A stretch of 64,000 nucleotides of DNA from Ursus arctos (taxonomy: Eukaryota > Chordata > Mammalia > Carnivora > Ursidae): contig NW_026622874.1 in the NCBI RefSeq assembly GCF_023065955.2, positions 83,846,917-83,910,916 on the forward strand, written 5' to 3'. The notes beneath the pieces are model-generated. The model was not told the DNA's origin. It saw only the letters and a list, made by a program, of their open reading frames with translations, and did not search any database. Position numbers and translations under genes: made by a program. Shown here piece after piece: positions 1 to 12,799 of this stretch (position 1 is the stretch's first letter; each line of letters opens with the position of its first letter).

Positions 1-886
1 CCTCCCCAGAACTGCCATCCCTCTGGCCCCTCTTGTCATCCAGAGCCTCTTTCTCTGCAGCACATTTGCAGATTACACTCCTGAATCCTGTGATTTCCAG
101 GCCAAACACCCCCCCCCCGCCACTCCCACCGCACACACACCTTCCACCTGCAAGCATGTCCCAAATGACATCACCTCCAAATGCCTAGTATCTTCCAGGC
201 CATCAGCTTCCATCTTAAAATACAGACACAGGATTGAGCACAATATTTCTAATAGTGTCTGACCCTCAAGTGAATACAGTGAGTCCCGCCAACAATCTCT
301 TGATCATTCTAGAGGTGGCGAACTTGACGAGTCTGTTCGCTTCTTTGTTCCTCTGTTTCACCCTCTGTGATACAGCGGCGTTAACAGTCCCTGCTTCAGA
401 GGATCGTCACATTGGGTGAAGCACTCAGTGCAGGCCGGGCACGTAGTTGACGCTCTGGGAGAATTATCATTATTTTTGTTAGCCGTGTCACACGTTGATC
501 GATGTCTTGGGCGTAGGGTCTTTGAGGTGTTGAACAGTGTCAAGTCCTGCTGATGCTGTTACTTAAGATGATGTCCATGTGTGCACTTGGGGTCAGAGAG
601 AGGGACACTGCATGTCCTAGGCAGTATCATCACTTCTAATGAACCATTTGGAAAAAGCTCAAAATGGCAGCCTGGGAGACAAGAACAGATTCTGTGTTCA
701 GGAAACTGAGAACTCAGAGATGGGACACGAAACTGACTTGGGTTTTGTGGGGCTATTCATGAGATCTCAAAATGTGTACCCCCACCCCCATCCTCACTTG
801 GCCAGAGGAGGCATGCAAATACCCCCATCTCCACCAGCGTTGAACCCGGTGCCATTCTAGGGAGGGTTCATTCTTTAGTTGTAGAC

Positions 887-1046
887 CAGTGGTTTTCAAA
901 GTGTGGTCCCCAGACCAGCGGTATCCCCTGGGAATTTGAGGACTGAAATGCTCAAGCTCCTCCTCAGAAACCCGGAATCCAAAACCCTGGGGGTGGGGCC
1001 CTCCAGGTGAATCTGATGTGACCCAGGCTGAGATTCTCTGCTGTGG
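887..1046 (+). mobile_element. MER20-like hAT DNA transposon relic
   Basis: Begins CAGTGGTTTTCAAAGTGTGGTCCCCAGACCAG, a pattern I recognise as the MER20 terminus. It continues with GGAATTTGAG and CCTGGGGGTGGGGCC internal motifs. Non-autonomous, no coding capacity. Confidence 0.75.
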
Positions 1047-1119
1047 AGTTTAGTGTTAAGAGCTCAGGCAGGGAAGTTGGGCCAAGGCCAGGGGAACATG
1101 GCCAGGAGGAAAATTTCTC

Positions 1120-1318
1120 TTTTTTTTTTAAGATTGTTTTTATTTATTTGAGAAAGAGAGAGAGAGAGAGAACGGGGGTGAGCAGGAGGCAGAGGGAGAG
1201 GGAGAAGCAGATTCCCCGCTGAGCAGGGAGCCTGACGCGGGGCTCCATCCCAGGACCCTGGGATCACGACCTGAGCCGAAGGCAGACGCTTAACTGACTG
1301 AGCCGCCCCGGCGCCCCA
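1120..1318 (-). mobile_element. Can-SINE (tRNA-Lys type)
   Basis: Reverse-strand copy with T-rich tail first, GA-rich middle and a GCCCCGGCGCCCC head at the end. The target duplication AGGAGGAAAAT.TCTCT is visible on both sides (about 1104-1119 and 1319-1333). Confidence 0.93.
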
Positions 1319-2212
1319 AGGAGGAAAATCTCTTTAAGAGGATGACATTGGTTTTTGCCTAGTCTGAGTGACGGGTGGTGGCTTCCGGGAACAGGTTACA
1401 GGCTCAGGTGCCTTAGAAGCCAGGCACGTAATGTAAATAGGAGAGGGGGTTGCTGGGGACAGAGGCAGCCTGGGGAGCTGGTGCTTATCTCCAGCGGTAC
1501 AGTTGCAGGACCCTGTTGACCGTTACTAATGATTGTCATATTTTTTTATATCATCCGTAGGAACGGCTACCTTTCTCTGAGCATGTTATACAAGCCAAGC
1601 GCTGGGCTGGCCAGGTTTGCCCCTCGGGGAGGCGGGCTCTTCATTCCTCCAACCTCGTCAGGATTTTCCATGAGCTCTCACTATCTTTTGATACATCAGC
1701 AACAAATTTTTAAAAATTAAACACAGTCCAGGCCAAATTAAACACATCCACAAGTCTTATGTGGCCCATGGACTCAGTTTATAGTCTTTGGGGTAGTGAT
1801 TACTCAAAGTCAGGTTGACATTTAACCGGTTCCTGTTAGTACTGGTTATTTACCATTGAGTCCATTCCGACTGGGTAAATATTTTGGAACTTCTGGCTAA
1901 GCAATAATGAATATCAAAGATCTAGCCAGTGCCTGGCCCATAGAAAATACTCAGGAAAACGTAGCTATTCTTATCATAGATAACATAAAAAATCACAATA
2001 ATTAGTAACGATCAATAGATCCTTGGACTGTTCTGCCTTTGATTAGATTTCCAACGAGCCAGCATCTTGAATTCCCTCTCGTGGGTTTAACCGTGACTTT
2101 CAAAGTACAGTGATTGGACTGGGCTGTATTCTTCAAGATGTTCTGCCACCAGCAATGAGGGGAAGCAGGCACTGCCCTTGGTCCCTGAGACTGAATTAGA
2201 AATAATAATCAT

Positions 2213-2408
2213 GGGGGGCTCAGTCGGTTAAGCGTCTGCCTTCGGCTCAGGTCATGATCCCAAGGTCCTGGGATCAAGTCCCGCATAGGGCTCCCTGCTC
2301 CTCGGGGAGCCTGCTTCTCCCTCTCCTCTCCGTTCATGCTCTCTCACTATCTCTGTTGCTATCTTTGTCTCTCTCAAATAAATAAATAAAATCTTTAAAA
2401 AAAAAAAT
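2213..2408 (+). mobile_element. Can-SINE with shortened head
   Basis: GGCTCAGTCGGTTAAGCGTCTGCC followed by the usual body and an AAATAAATAAATAAAATC tail. About 11 bases of the CGCCTGGGTGG head are missing. Flanks AATAATAATCATGG / AATAAGAACCATGG are probably a diverged target duplication. Confidence 0.9.
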
Positions 2409-2869
2409 AAGAACCATGGATATATCACCCCCTCTTTCAATTCAACCAGCACCTACGCCTTTTTAGTTGTGGACGCCAGTCTCAGCGTCCTCACCCCTAC
2501 TCAAGGATTTCACATTTCCCCTTCTGCACATCTCCCTAAGGGCCCGTGGCAAGCGTGTGCAGAGTGCCACGGGCCTTTCGGGTTATTACAAGGTGTGCAT
2601 GTATCTGTCGGCGTTCCTGATTCATGCGTGCTATTAAATAGAGTGCAGCGGGAGGGAAAACACGGGGCAAGAACAGAGGATTCGATTCAAACATCAGTGA
2701 AGGGTGCTATTATCGGAGGCTCATTAACATGAGCTTTTCAGTTGTTCCCAGTGCCAGCTTTTGATACAGCAAGGAGCGGGTTGTAGAGTATTGTTCCTGA
2801 GACGGGGATCCACTAGCTTTGGCGCACTGTAATGTACCTGAGTGATTTTTTTTTTACACGTGCACTTGA

Positions 2870-3395
2870 TGGTGTCCCTCTTGCTTAAAGCTTCCCCAGT
2901 GGCTCTCTGCTGCCCCCAGAATGATGCCAGCTGTTCCTGAGCATGTATGGCTTTTGGGGTCTTCCAGGGTCCATCATCTGCCCCCTCCCCAGCTTCGGCA
3001 CCTGCCCTCCGAGAGCAGGCATTTCTGAACTTCTTGCAGTTCCTCAAACACGCAGGTGTCCTCGTCCCTTCCCAGCTCTGTCTGTGCACAGCCCTCCAGC
3101 TGCGACGTCCAGACCCTTCCCCATGTGCCACCCACCTCCAGCCCCCATTCCTTGCAGTGCCTTGCTCCTTCCCCCTCGCCGAGGCTCTTCCTGATTCCTG
3201 GGGACGGAGCATCCGCTAGTGTCCTATCAACCAACTCACCACACTTTATTGTAATTGCTTGTTCGGTGCGATGTCTGTCTTCTTGACTAGATTGAAAGGT
3301 TGTGACTATCTTTGTCAGTGTTGATTCCCAGTGCTTAGCAAAAGGCTTAGCACCCAGCAGGCGCTTAATGATTTTTCCTGAATAAATGAATGAAT
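2870..3395 (+). mobile_element. L2 LINE 3' relic
   Basis: Pattern of L2 3' ends: CTCTTCCTGATTCC, then TAGATTGAAAGGT, CCCAGTGCTTAGC, AGGCGCTTAATGATTTTT and a terminal TGAATAAATGAATGAAT. No open reading frame of the element survives. Confidence 0.75.
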
Positions 3396-3859
3396 CCACG
3401 AACGGCTATAAAATAAGAGGCTGCGATGCCCTGTGCAGAGGAACATGCGGGATTCTTTAGGGATGCACATCGGAGCATGGGGTGTTTGTCTTCTGCATTA
3501 GTTTTCATATGCGCTGGGCTGCTGCTGCACCAGGGACGGTGCTCGGCGTGGCCGGGGCTAGAACACGGTCCAGCGGGGTGCCGCCAACCCGTGGGCTGAA
3601 CGGCCGATCCTGTTGTGGTTGGTATGCCGTGTAGGATGGCGAAGGCTGTACTGAAGGGGTGTGTAAGCTTCAGTACAGAGCGTGCTGGTGATGTGGTTCA
3701 GGCCACACGGCAGGCTCTTGTGGGTCAGTGTGCGGTGGGTGGGAAGTGCTAGTTTGTGTGCTGGAAGGCGGTGTCTGGGGCTGAGTGCGTGGTGGAGCAG
3801 TGGGTTGAGAGGCAGTGTGTTCTGGTTCTGTCCCCTCGGGATGCTGCCAAGTGCTCTGG

Positions 3860-4530
3860 GTCATCTGAACAGCAGGTGTTTATTGAAATTAAGTACCCTT
3901 CTAGGTACTGGAGACACAGAAGTAAAAATAATATAATTGCCTGTTCTCATGGAACTTATATTTTAGAGGGAGCAGGCAAATAATAAACATAGAAATTGCA
4001 AATATGTTAAAAGTAGACAAGCATTGTGGAGGAAACCAAAACAGAGGTGGGGATGGGGAGAGCCGGGTTGGGGAGAGGTCAGTTTTAAACAGGGTGGTTG
4101 GGAAGCCTCGCTGACATTTCAGCAAAGATGGGAGGAAGGTGAGGGAGAGAGTGAGCTGTGTGTATATCTTGGTGGGGGAGAGTGGTTCAGGCAGTAGTAA
4201 CAGGTGCAAAGGCCCTGAGGCAGGAGCTTGCCTGGCACGGTCAAGGAAGAGCACAGAATCCAAGTGCTGAGCTGAGTGGGAGAGGGAGAGGGGAAGAGGG
4301 GATGATATCAGTTAGGCCGCGGTAGGATTCTTCGGCTTTTACTTCCGGTGAGCTGGGCAGCCTTTGGAGGGCCCCGAGCAGAGAAATGTCATGATCCGAC
4401 TTTGGGTTTTAAAAGGCTCACTCTGACTATGGTAGGTGCAATGGCGAAATCAGGAGACTGGTTCAAGGCTCCTGCAGTAATCCAGGTGGGTGGCAGCGGG
4501 CCCTTGGACAGGACGGAGCTGCTGAGGGCC
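3860..4530 (-). mobile_element. L2 LINE 3' relic (reverse)
   Basis: GTGTTTATTGAAATTAAGTACC, CTCATGGAACTTATATTTTAGAGGGAGCAGG, GGTGCAAAGGCCCTGAGG and TTTTAAAAGGCTCACTCTGACT follow the known reverse-strand L2 order. Confidence 0.75.
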
Positions 4531-6204
4531 TCCAGGTGTGTTCAACTTGGCCTACCTACCTCTCCCCACTTCCTGGCGGGATGCTCAGTAATTACCCCAG
4601 GGAGCATGAGGGAATGGATGAAGGAGAATCCCTTCAGACTGCCTGCATAATTGCTCCTCGAGTGTAATGTGGGAGTTGTTGGTCGTGGCAAAAAGCAGGA
4701 TGAATGAATGAAATAGGATGTCCTAGAAGCTTCTGGAATTCAGAGGGCTGGCTTACGGGGCACAGAGCAGGGCGTTGCTGTGCAGTGGGCTGTTCCTCCT
4801 GTCAGTGTGAATTATAGGGCGGTGTGGGAGGTTCCTTGTGTTGAGGGTGATAGCCGAGGTGTCCCCTTGGTCTGGGCGAGCAGCTCCGAATTTGGCTGTG
4901 CTGTAACAGAGGGGGCACGGAGATCACAGCGTGGGCGAGCGTGTTTGCTTGCAGAATTTCTAGTGTGTGTTGCACAGTAGAAGGTATGCGGGCGTAGTAT
5001 GTTTAAATCAAAATGCCTGGCTGAGATTTGGGCGGCATTCTTATCCTATTAGGAGTTGCCTTAGTGAGATCTCGCAGTGTCCCTAATGCCCAGTGCGAAG
5101 CTTGCTGTGAAAACTGGGTAGAGGTGCAAGCCTGGGGCTCGAGGCTCTGGCTGCTCCCAGGGGGCAGTCCTTGGATCAGCTTCCCTAGCTGTCAGCAGAG
5201 AGGCAGTGAATCGAGGAGTGAGAGAAAAGTAACTAGGTCATAAGGACGCCCTGCTTCGTTACCATCCACGGAGTCTTAACTACCAAGGGTGTAGGCACAG
5301 CGACTTGCCCACCAGGAAACGCGGCTCTCTTTCTGTTCTATAATAGGAGCAATCTGATGGACTGTTCCCTCTGGCCGGGGCTGGAGGAGTACAGCTCGTT
5401 GGGAAGTGGACCCTAAGAAGAGCCCCTTTCCCTCCCGGGCAGCCATCCAGGACTATCCAGACATGATCAGCAAGGCTCACTCCCTCCTTCCATTCTAGCC
5501 CGGGTGTCGGGCCTCACCGACTCCAATCCTTCCTGTACGATCTAGACTGATGCCCCTAATTTCTCGGGTGGCCTCTGCTCCCTGTCACTTGACATAAAGC
5601 CCCATACGGTTTTGAGGCATCAGAAGATCCGCAGAGACTGGGGAGCTTGCAGGCTGAAAAAGCAGAGCCCCTGGTCCCCATCCTACACCACTACAGTGTC
5701 CTGTGTATTGGCATTTTCCAAAACACCACATAGGTGATCTGGTCACACATCACAGCCTGCATCCTCTGGGAGTCCAGATGCCGAACTGCTTCAGAAACTA
5801 AATCATGCTCACAGGACTGGGTTTCTCGGTAATTCTGTCATCCGAAAACCTTGTTTATGTAGCTGAGGTCAGAAGCTTCGAGTACTGCTTTAATGAGCTG
5901 CACTTCTGTTCATGTGACATTCTTCTCCAAACCTAATTGCCCTTCCACCGTATGAGTAAGCGTCCGAGTGTGTGTTTGATGTGCTGACATTTCTGAATCA
6001 GAGCCGCGAAGTGTAACCTTTGTATGTTTGCGATGAAAACTCCAAATGCAAGGCTTAAGAAAGGGGGCGAACTTTTTACTTAATATGATTTATTTAAGAA
6101 CAGAACTTGGCTCCCCTAGGAAGTACCAAGCGCTCGGGAGAGCAATACCTCTTTGAAAATTGGGACTCAACATCATTCTTCTGAAACTCATACTCATCAC
6201 ATGT

Positions 6205-6415
6205 ATTAGGCAAAATATTGAGTTCTTGTCTGTGCCAGGCAGTACCTCATTTAATTCTCAAAAACCACTGTATGAGGTAGGTGTCATTGTCACCGTATTA
6301 CGGATGAGGGGGCAGAGAGCCTGGAAAGGTGGGGACATTTGCCCAAGGTCCATCAGCTAGCAGGTAGCGGAGCCAGGCCTTGAACCATGGGCTCTGCACT
6401 GCCTGAGATCCTCGG
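6205..6415 (-). mobile_element. MIR SINE relic
   Basis: GTGCCAGGCAGTACCTCATTTAATTCTC, GTATGAGGTAGGTGTCATTGTC and GGAGCCAGGCCTTGAACC match the reverse-strand MIR pattern. Confidence 0.75.
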
Positions 6416-7384
6416 AAGGATTAAAATTAGAGGCCCTTGGGAGCCCCTTTTCGGGTTTGAAATTGCACTACTGGGCAGGAGCCATGAAACCACCGTCTAA
6501 CGATGTCTGTTACATAATAGTAAGAGACTAGAGATTCTTAACAATTCAAATGATTTAAAATTTATTTTAAAATATTGCAACAAACAAGCAGCATATTCAC
6601 ACCTTTTGCACTTCACTGGCAGGATTTTAAAAGATGCAGATCTCGCTTGTTCCTTAAGGCTTTGATTTTGAGGCTGACAAAGACAGCAGATGTTGAATAA
6701 CCTCTGGGAGCAGGGTATGGGGGAGCATCCGAACGGAGCCCCCTCCAGGCGGGCTCATTAAGGAGTAAACATCTCCTATTCCCCGGTTCTGTTTGTTCTT
6801 TCAGTTATCCAGAGTGTGAAGTTCGCACAGATCCTCATCAAAATATTAGGCTACTGTTCAGACCCTAACAAATAGCCGAGAGCTGTTTAGGACACAGAGC
6901 CCAGAGTCTGTTTATCTCTCCTTCCATCCCTCCACCCCCCCACCCCCACGAAGAACCTATTTAAACTGCGTGTCAAACCAGGCTCCCTTCGGGTGGTCGG
7001 AATTGGCAGACTCCTGGGCCAAGTGAAGTTCCTAGATCACTTGCCAAGTGCATGACTTTGAGTTGTCCCTCGACACAGCAGCCAACAGTGTGAATTGAAA
7101 GGGTAAATGGGAAAGTCACGTGCTAGGGGAGAGCACAAAACTATTAGGACGTGTCTGGCCATAACCACTGAAGAGGACAGAAGTCTAGAAGTGGGTATAG
7201 ACACCATCATTCCAGAGAGGAGCAAGCAGAGGCCCGGAGATTCGCTTCACTGACTTATACAGGGAAAACAACAGAACCAGGACAAGAAGATGGGCCCTCC
7301 ATTTAATGGATGCAGAACTTTATTAGTACTATTTACAACAGTAGCAATAAAATGGTCAGGCATGTTCTATGAAATTATTCGATT

Positions 7385-7565
7385 TTACCAGTGAGCAGAG
7401 CCCTCTATCTACTTTATATAGCTCATTTCACCTTCACAACAACCCTGTGAAATTGATACTACTATTACTTCCCCTGTATAGGTAAGGAAATAGGCTCAGA
7501 GAGGTTAAGTAACTTGCCTGTGGCCACACAGCTAGTAGGTTCGAGTGCCAATTTAATTTAAAGTC
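7385..7565 (-). mobile_element. MIR SINE relic
   Basis: CTCATTTCACCTTCACAACAACCCTGTGA followed by GGCTCAGAGAGGTTAAGTAACTTGCCTGTGGCCACACAGCTAGTAGG, the well-conserved MIR core. Confidence 0.85.
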
Positions 7566-8324
7566 CTTTTTCTTCACCTCCAGAGCCCATATCCTTGGGT
7601 TTTACAGTGTTTCCTTTCTCCCCTCCCAGACTCAGCTGCACAGATGTGGGATTTGAACTGTTTTTGGTCCAGTCCTGAGTCTGAACGCTTCCCTGGGGGA
7701 TGGGCTCTGTTGGGTGCATGTGGATGAAGTCCAGCTTCTTGGATTCTGCCGTTAACTCTGCTTGGATTGTAATTCTTACCACAATGCCCCAGAAAGCTAC
7801 TGACCAAAGGGTCGAACTTGAGAAGATGAGCAAATGGATTCGGGGAGACTGGGTCAAGCAAGGAGAACGTGGGCTTAGAGTCAAACAGAGCCAAGATGCA
7901 AACACCAGCTTTGCTGTCCAGCAACAAGGAACTTGACCCTTCTGAGCCTCCCCAAACACAGGCTCCAATCTCAGTCAGGTCCCCTAAACAAGTCCCCAAA
8001 CCTCTTCTCTGAAGGTCCCCCTTCTAACGTACCCATCCTCTTCATCTTAGGTGATAATCCTATCTGCTAAGTCATGGGAGAAACTGAGGACCATGGGTCC
8101 TCAACTTGGATGGATGGCCCTCAATTTCCTGCACCCTCCCTGCACCTGTGTAGTCATCTTGACCTTAACCTCCTTCCTTCTGTGCATCAGCAAACAGGTG
8201 TTCTCCCCCATGGAAGACTTCCCCTCCCCTCCTGCACTGAACCCTCATTCCCCATCCCTTCGCACATTTCTGTCCACTCTGTACCTACAGCTTCTCTCAA
8301 TATTAATCAAAGCTCCTAGGATTA

Positions 8325-8490
8325 GGGGACGCCTGGGTGGCTCAGTCGGTTAACGGTCTGCCTTGGCTTAGATTGTGATCCCGGGGTCCTGGGATCAAGT
8401 CCCACATTAAGCTTCCTGCTCGGCAGGGAGTCTGCTTCTCCCCCTCTCTCTACCCCTGCCCCTGCTCTCGCTCTCTTTCTATCTCAAAAA
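8325..8490 (+). mobile_element. Can-SINE, truncated tail
   Basis: Head GGGGACGCCTGGGTGG and typical body. The tail is short and lacks the ATAAATAAA block. A clear duplication AAGCTCCTA(G/T)GATTA lies at 8310-8324 and 8491-8505. Confidence 0.93.
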
Positions 8491-9054
8491 AAGCTCCTAT
8501 GATTACAGATCAGAGCCCTGACTTTTAAAGAACAACAAAAAAACTTCTCAGGTAGTCACTTGTGGCTGCATCCAAGGTCTCAAAGAACAACAGAAGGAAT
8601 CCATCTCCCTGTGTCCCCTGGAATAGCTTTCCTCTCTGTTGACTTCATTCTTCATTCTCAGAAAGCTTTCCTGGGCGCATTGCTGCTCCAGAATTACATC
8701 CTGTAATCTCAGCAACTTCTACCCCCACCCTCAAAGAGCTCCCTTTTCCTAAAATGCCCAGCAGCCCGGAACTCAGGCTCATTGGAAGATTTGGGGCCAC
8801 ATGCCCATCGCTAAAGCAATTTCTGTGCCCGGGGATAGAACATGCTGATTGGCCAGGCCTGGCCCCATCCACACCTGACATCTGGAGAGAGGAGAAGGGG
8901 TGGTCCTCCAAGAAAAATCAAGCCGCTACACCCAGAAAAAGAGGGAATGCTTGCTGACACAAGACTAGCAGATGTCCACCCCGACTTTCCTGGTTCATCC
9001 TCCTCGGCCCATAAACATGCTACGTCTTTCTCCTCTTAAAAATCCCTTCCCTTA

Positions 9055-9248
9055 GGGGTGCCTGGGTGGCACTGCAGTTAAGTGTCTGCCTTCGGCTCAG
9101 GGCGTGATCCCTGCGTTATGGGATCGAGCCCCACATCAGGCTCCTCTGCTATGAGCCTGCTTCTTCCTCTCCCGCTCCACCTGCTTGTGTTCCCTCTCTC
9201 GCTGGCTGTCTCTATCTCTGTCAAATAAATAAATAAAATCTTAAAAAA
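9055..9248 (+). mobile_element. Can-SINE, ursid-like young variant
   Basis: Carries CTCAGGGCGTGATCC, GCTATGAGCC and CTCTCGCTGGCTGTC, the variant I associate with bears and panda. Near-perfect target duplication AAAAATCC(C/T)TTCCCTTA at 9038-9054 and 9249-9265. Confidence 0.94.
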
Positions 9249-9456
9249 AAAAATCCTTTCCCTTAAACCTGCGTCCACTTGCTACTCTGTTCTTCCCTCA
9301 ATTTGGTGCAATCTGGCTTCTGCCCCCACCACTCTGTGTTGACATTTCTCTCATGGAGTTGTGGTTAACCTCAGGGTAACCTCCTCCTGTAGACTTGCCT
9401 TCTCTTTCTTGACCTCATGATATTATTCAGTATTCTGATCTTCTCTCCTTAAAACA

Positions 9457-9481
9457 GACACACACACACACACACACACAC
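9457..9481. repeat. (CA)n microsatellite
   Basis: About 12 uninterrupted CA units, followed by an A-rich stretch. Confidence 0.95.
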
Positions 9482-10128
9482 CCAAAACAAAACAAAAAAA
9501 AAAAACGACGAAAAAGTGAAATATGCAAGCAGCGTTGAAAACTACACGGTGAAGCTAAGTCCCCACCCACCCACCCTTGCCCCTCAGCTAGGCTGCTTGG
9601 TTCTCCTTCCCAGAGCCACTCAGGGCTGCCTGGTTCTGGCATGACCATCTAGACGGGCTGTGAGCAAGCACGGAAATACCCCACATTGCACACAAGGATG
9701 CTAGCCCGCCGCGTTCGATTTCTGTGCCTTGCTTTACCCCCTTCCATCTGGCAGAGTGTTTTCTACCAGTACTTCCAGATCTACTTCATTCTTTAATAGC
9801 TTCCTGGTTTCCTATGTATATAGCTGTAGGATAAATTCAGAGTTTCCCCTTCCACTCTTTTTATGCCCCTCTTCTTTCTCATTTGTATGGCACCGAGCTC
9901 ACTGATTGTCCAGAAATACCAACTCCGTGAAAACCCTGATGCCATGATGTCGAGATGTGTGCGTGACCCAGAAAGGGAAAGAATAATGTTCATTTCTTGT
10001 TTATTTACAAGTGCAGTTTCTTAAAAACAACACAAAAGCCTCCCCCCTCTCCCAGCGCTGCCCTCCTAGGGTATGAAGAACTACAACTCGGAGGTGGTAT
10101 TTGAATCCGCGTTAAAATGTCTTCACAA

Positions 10129-10318
10129 GGGGCACCCGGGTGGCTCAGTCAGTTGAACATGGGACTCTTGTTTTCGCCTGGGGTTCCTGGGATCAAGCCC
10201 TTTTGTGGGGCTCTGGGCTCAGCGGGGAGTCTGCTGGAGATTCTCTCTCTCCCTCTGCCCCTCACACCACTCTCTCTCTCTTTCTCTCTCTCTCAAATAA
10301 ATAAATCTTTAAAATAAA
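10129..10318 (+). mobile_element. Can-SINE, older divergent copy
   Basis: Head GGGGCACCCGGGTGGCTCAG, a divergent middle (GAACATGGGACTCTTG) and a CT-repeat before AATAAATAAATC. Target duplication AAAATGTCTT at 10114 and 10321. Confidence 0.9.
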
Positions 10319-10654
10319 AAAATGTCTTTCCAAGGCAGTGGTGGGAGGGTGGAAATGTGTCCCTTTTGTCCCCAGGCAGACATCTGTCCCTCCCTTCTAA
10401 CCAGGAGCCCCAGTTAAGGCCTGGCATCACCTTGAGGCTCCCTCCCATATCCCACCAGCCTTGGCGGCAAAGATTTCAGTTGGTGTTTAAAGTGTCTGTA
10501 TCTGTCTGGGCAATATCTCAGGAGGGCTTGGGGTGTAGGCAAGGCCCGCAGGACCTGTCTGTAGCCAGAGGACGGCCACAGCTATCAGACTAGCTCACTG
10601 GACAGGGCTGGCTCTGTCCGCACCCCCATGGCGGCTACCACGTCACATATATTC

Positions 10655-11515
10655 TGTGCATTTTATCAAGTCACCCTCACCACACACTACAAGATAGGTT
10701 CATTTGACGTAAAAAAAGTTGGCTTAGGGGTTGTATAACTGCTTAAAGGTTGTATAGCTGGGGATTGATGGTGCTGGGAGAGGTACCCAGGTCAGCGTTT
10801 AAGTTCGTGCCACACGACCAGATGTAATTCGTAAGGCACTGATTCTTTGGAATCAAGCAGACCCAACTCTGAATCTCCGCTCCCCTCCTTTACCCTCCAT
10901 GACCCTGACCAAGTTGTTAACTTCCCAAATTATCTGCTAGGTGGAGATAATCCTTTTCCTGCCTGTCTCACAAACCTGTGAGAATCAAAGCTATAAAAAC
11001 ATAAGCAAATAAAGGGGGTGATTGTTATTTGAGGACTAGTCTCTTTGAAGCCAACAGCGTGGGTTTAGGATGAATGGTGAAGAATAGATAAGGAAAATAT
11101 GACACTTTGTTCACAAGGGTGTATTTCATCTCATTTCTTAAAAGCAGGCTGAAGAACAAAGGAATGATTCTATACTTTGTTTCAAGAGAAACAAACATCC
11201 CTCCATCTATTCATCCAGTCTTGCAGGACACACACCAAAATGTTACATAAGGAAGGTATCGAGGTGGTGAGATAACAGAGGGTTTGGTTGTTGATTTTCC
11301 TGGGTGCTTTTGAACATATTTGTTTCAGCAAGAAATGTACAAGGCTAATAGAAGAGTCTAGATCATTGTCAGATTTGGGATCAAATCATAGTCAGGCACT
11401 TAAATTCGCTAAGCCCCTTCCTTGTTGTACAGCAAAGACGTCATGGATTAAATGAGATAATCCTCTCAAAGCACTTAACACAATATCTGGCTAATAATAT
11501 GCACTTAACATACAC
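10655..11515. mobile_element. Cluster of three MIR relics
   Basis: A reverse copy at about 10655-10800, a forward copy at 10820-11030 (GACCCTGACCAAGTTGTTAACTTCC, TAGGTGGAGATAATCC) and a forward copy at 11350-11515 (ATTAAATGAGATAATCC, AGCACTTAACACAATATCTGGC). Confidence 0.7.
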
Positions 11516-11830
11516 AGCCATCCGTCCAGCCGACAATATTGAGTGCCTACTGTGTGCCAGAGCCTGTGCTGAGCCCCGGGAAGCCCATGGTGTGACTTCA
11601 GCTCTCGGCGGGCCTTACAGTCTAGATGGGACTCTAGTTCCCCGACAGAGAAGCAAGAAATAAACATGTCATTTAGATCGGGCTCTTTGGATAGTTTACT
11701 TCCTGTGCAGGAAGGGAGAGGGATGCTCTGAGGAAGAGTAACAGGAGGGGAGGATTACTTTGTCTGGAGGTGATCCTGGACAGCTTCTCTGAGAAGATGG
11801 CATTTAGACCGAAATCTGGAAGGAAAACAA
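11515..11830 (-). mobile_element. L2 relic (reverse)
   Basis: AATATTGAGTGCCTACTGTGTGCCAGAG, AGAAGCAAGAAATAAACATG and CTTCTCTGAGAAGATGGCATTTAGACC fit the reverse L2 3' pattern. Confidence 0.7.
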
Positions 11831-12222
11831 GGCATGGCATCTTATTTTTAGATAAAACAAAACAAAACATGAGACTTGCTACCCAGCAAGCCCCCTCTCT
11901 TGCTGACTTCTTCTAACTAAGCAGACACAGGAAATCAAATGCCCCGACTGTGAGGAATCTTCACCCAGTCACAGGAACGGGAGCTTTCATCTTTCTTTTC
12001 TTTCTCCACTGCATCTTGTCTGACTCTGCTCCAGAGAGAAACCTTGGTCCACAAACGACTTCCCAAAAATGATCCAACCTGTGTACAGCTCCGTGCTCAG
12101 CTGACTGCTTCTCCCTGGGTGGGTCCTCCCGTGTTGTCCTGCTGTGGACGACAGTCTGTCAGGCATGAAAGGGACCCGGAATTTCATTGAATTTGCACAT
12201 TTAGAAAAGAAGAAAAAGATTA

Positions 12223-12611
12223 TTTTTTAAAAAGATTTTATTTAGGGGCGCCTGGGTGGCACAGCGGTTGAGCGTCTGCCTTCGGCTCAGGGCGTGATCC
12301 TGGCGTTATGGGATCGAGCCCCACATCAGGCTCCTCTGCTATGAGCCTGCTTCTTCCTCTCCCGCTCCCCCTGCTTGTGTTCCCTCTCTCGCTGGCTGTC
12401 TATCTCTGTCGAATAAATAAATAAAATCTTTAAAAAAAAAAAAAAAAGATTTTATTTATTTGAGAGAGAGGAGAGAGAGCATGAGTAGGGGGCAGCGCAG
12501 AGGGAGAGGGAGAAGCAGACTCCCCGCTGAGCAGGGAGCCCCACTCGGGGCTCAATCCTAGGATCTGAGCCTAAGGCAGACGCTTAACCGACTGAGCCAC
12601 CCAGGCGCCCC
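12223..12611 (-). mobile_element. Can-SINE split by a second SINE
   Basis: A reverse-strand SINE (T-rich start at about 12223-12244, remainder 12443-12611) is interrupted by the + strand SINE at 12245-12442. The outer element has its own duplication, AGAAAAAGA(T/C)T, at about 12211 and 12613. Confidence 0.88.
12245..12442 (+). mobile_element. Nested Can-SINE, ursid-like young variant
   Basis: Complete copy with GGGGCGCCTGGGTGGCACAG head, the GGGCGTGATCC / GCTATGAGCC variant and an A-rich tail. It is flanked by AAAAAGATTTTATTTA (12229-12244 and 12443-12458), which is sequence of the host SINE, so it is the younger insertion. Confidence 0.94.
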
Positions 12612-12799
12612 AAGAAAAAGACTCTTTTGTCTTTTTACCTAGGCTGTGTGGCTTGGGTATATATGTTCACTGTGACCTTCTAGTTTGGGTTCCCGAAGAT
12701 CCCCTGCTGTCTTGACGGAGGCCAGACAGGAAACTCCCCTGTGCCATCAGCCTCCCGCCATCAAGCCTGGTTAAGCAATATGGGGTGGGCTCTTTCCTC

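Noticed and set aside
2724..3399. Overlapping 141- and 162-codon minus-strand ORFs
   Set aside because: They lie antisense in an L2 3' relic and have no family similarity.
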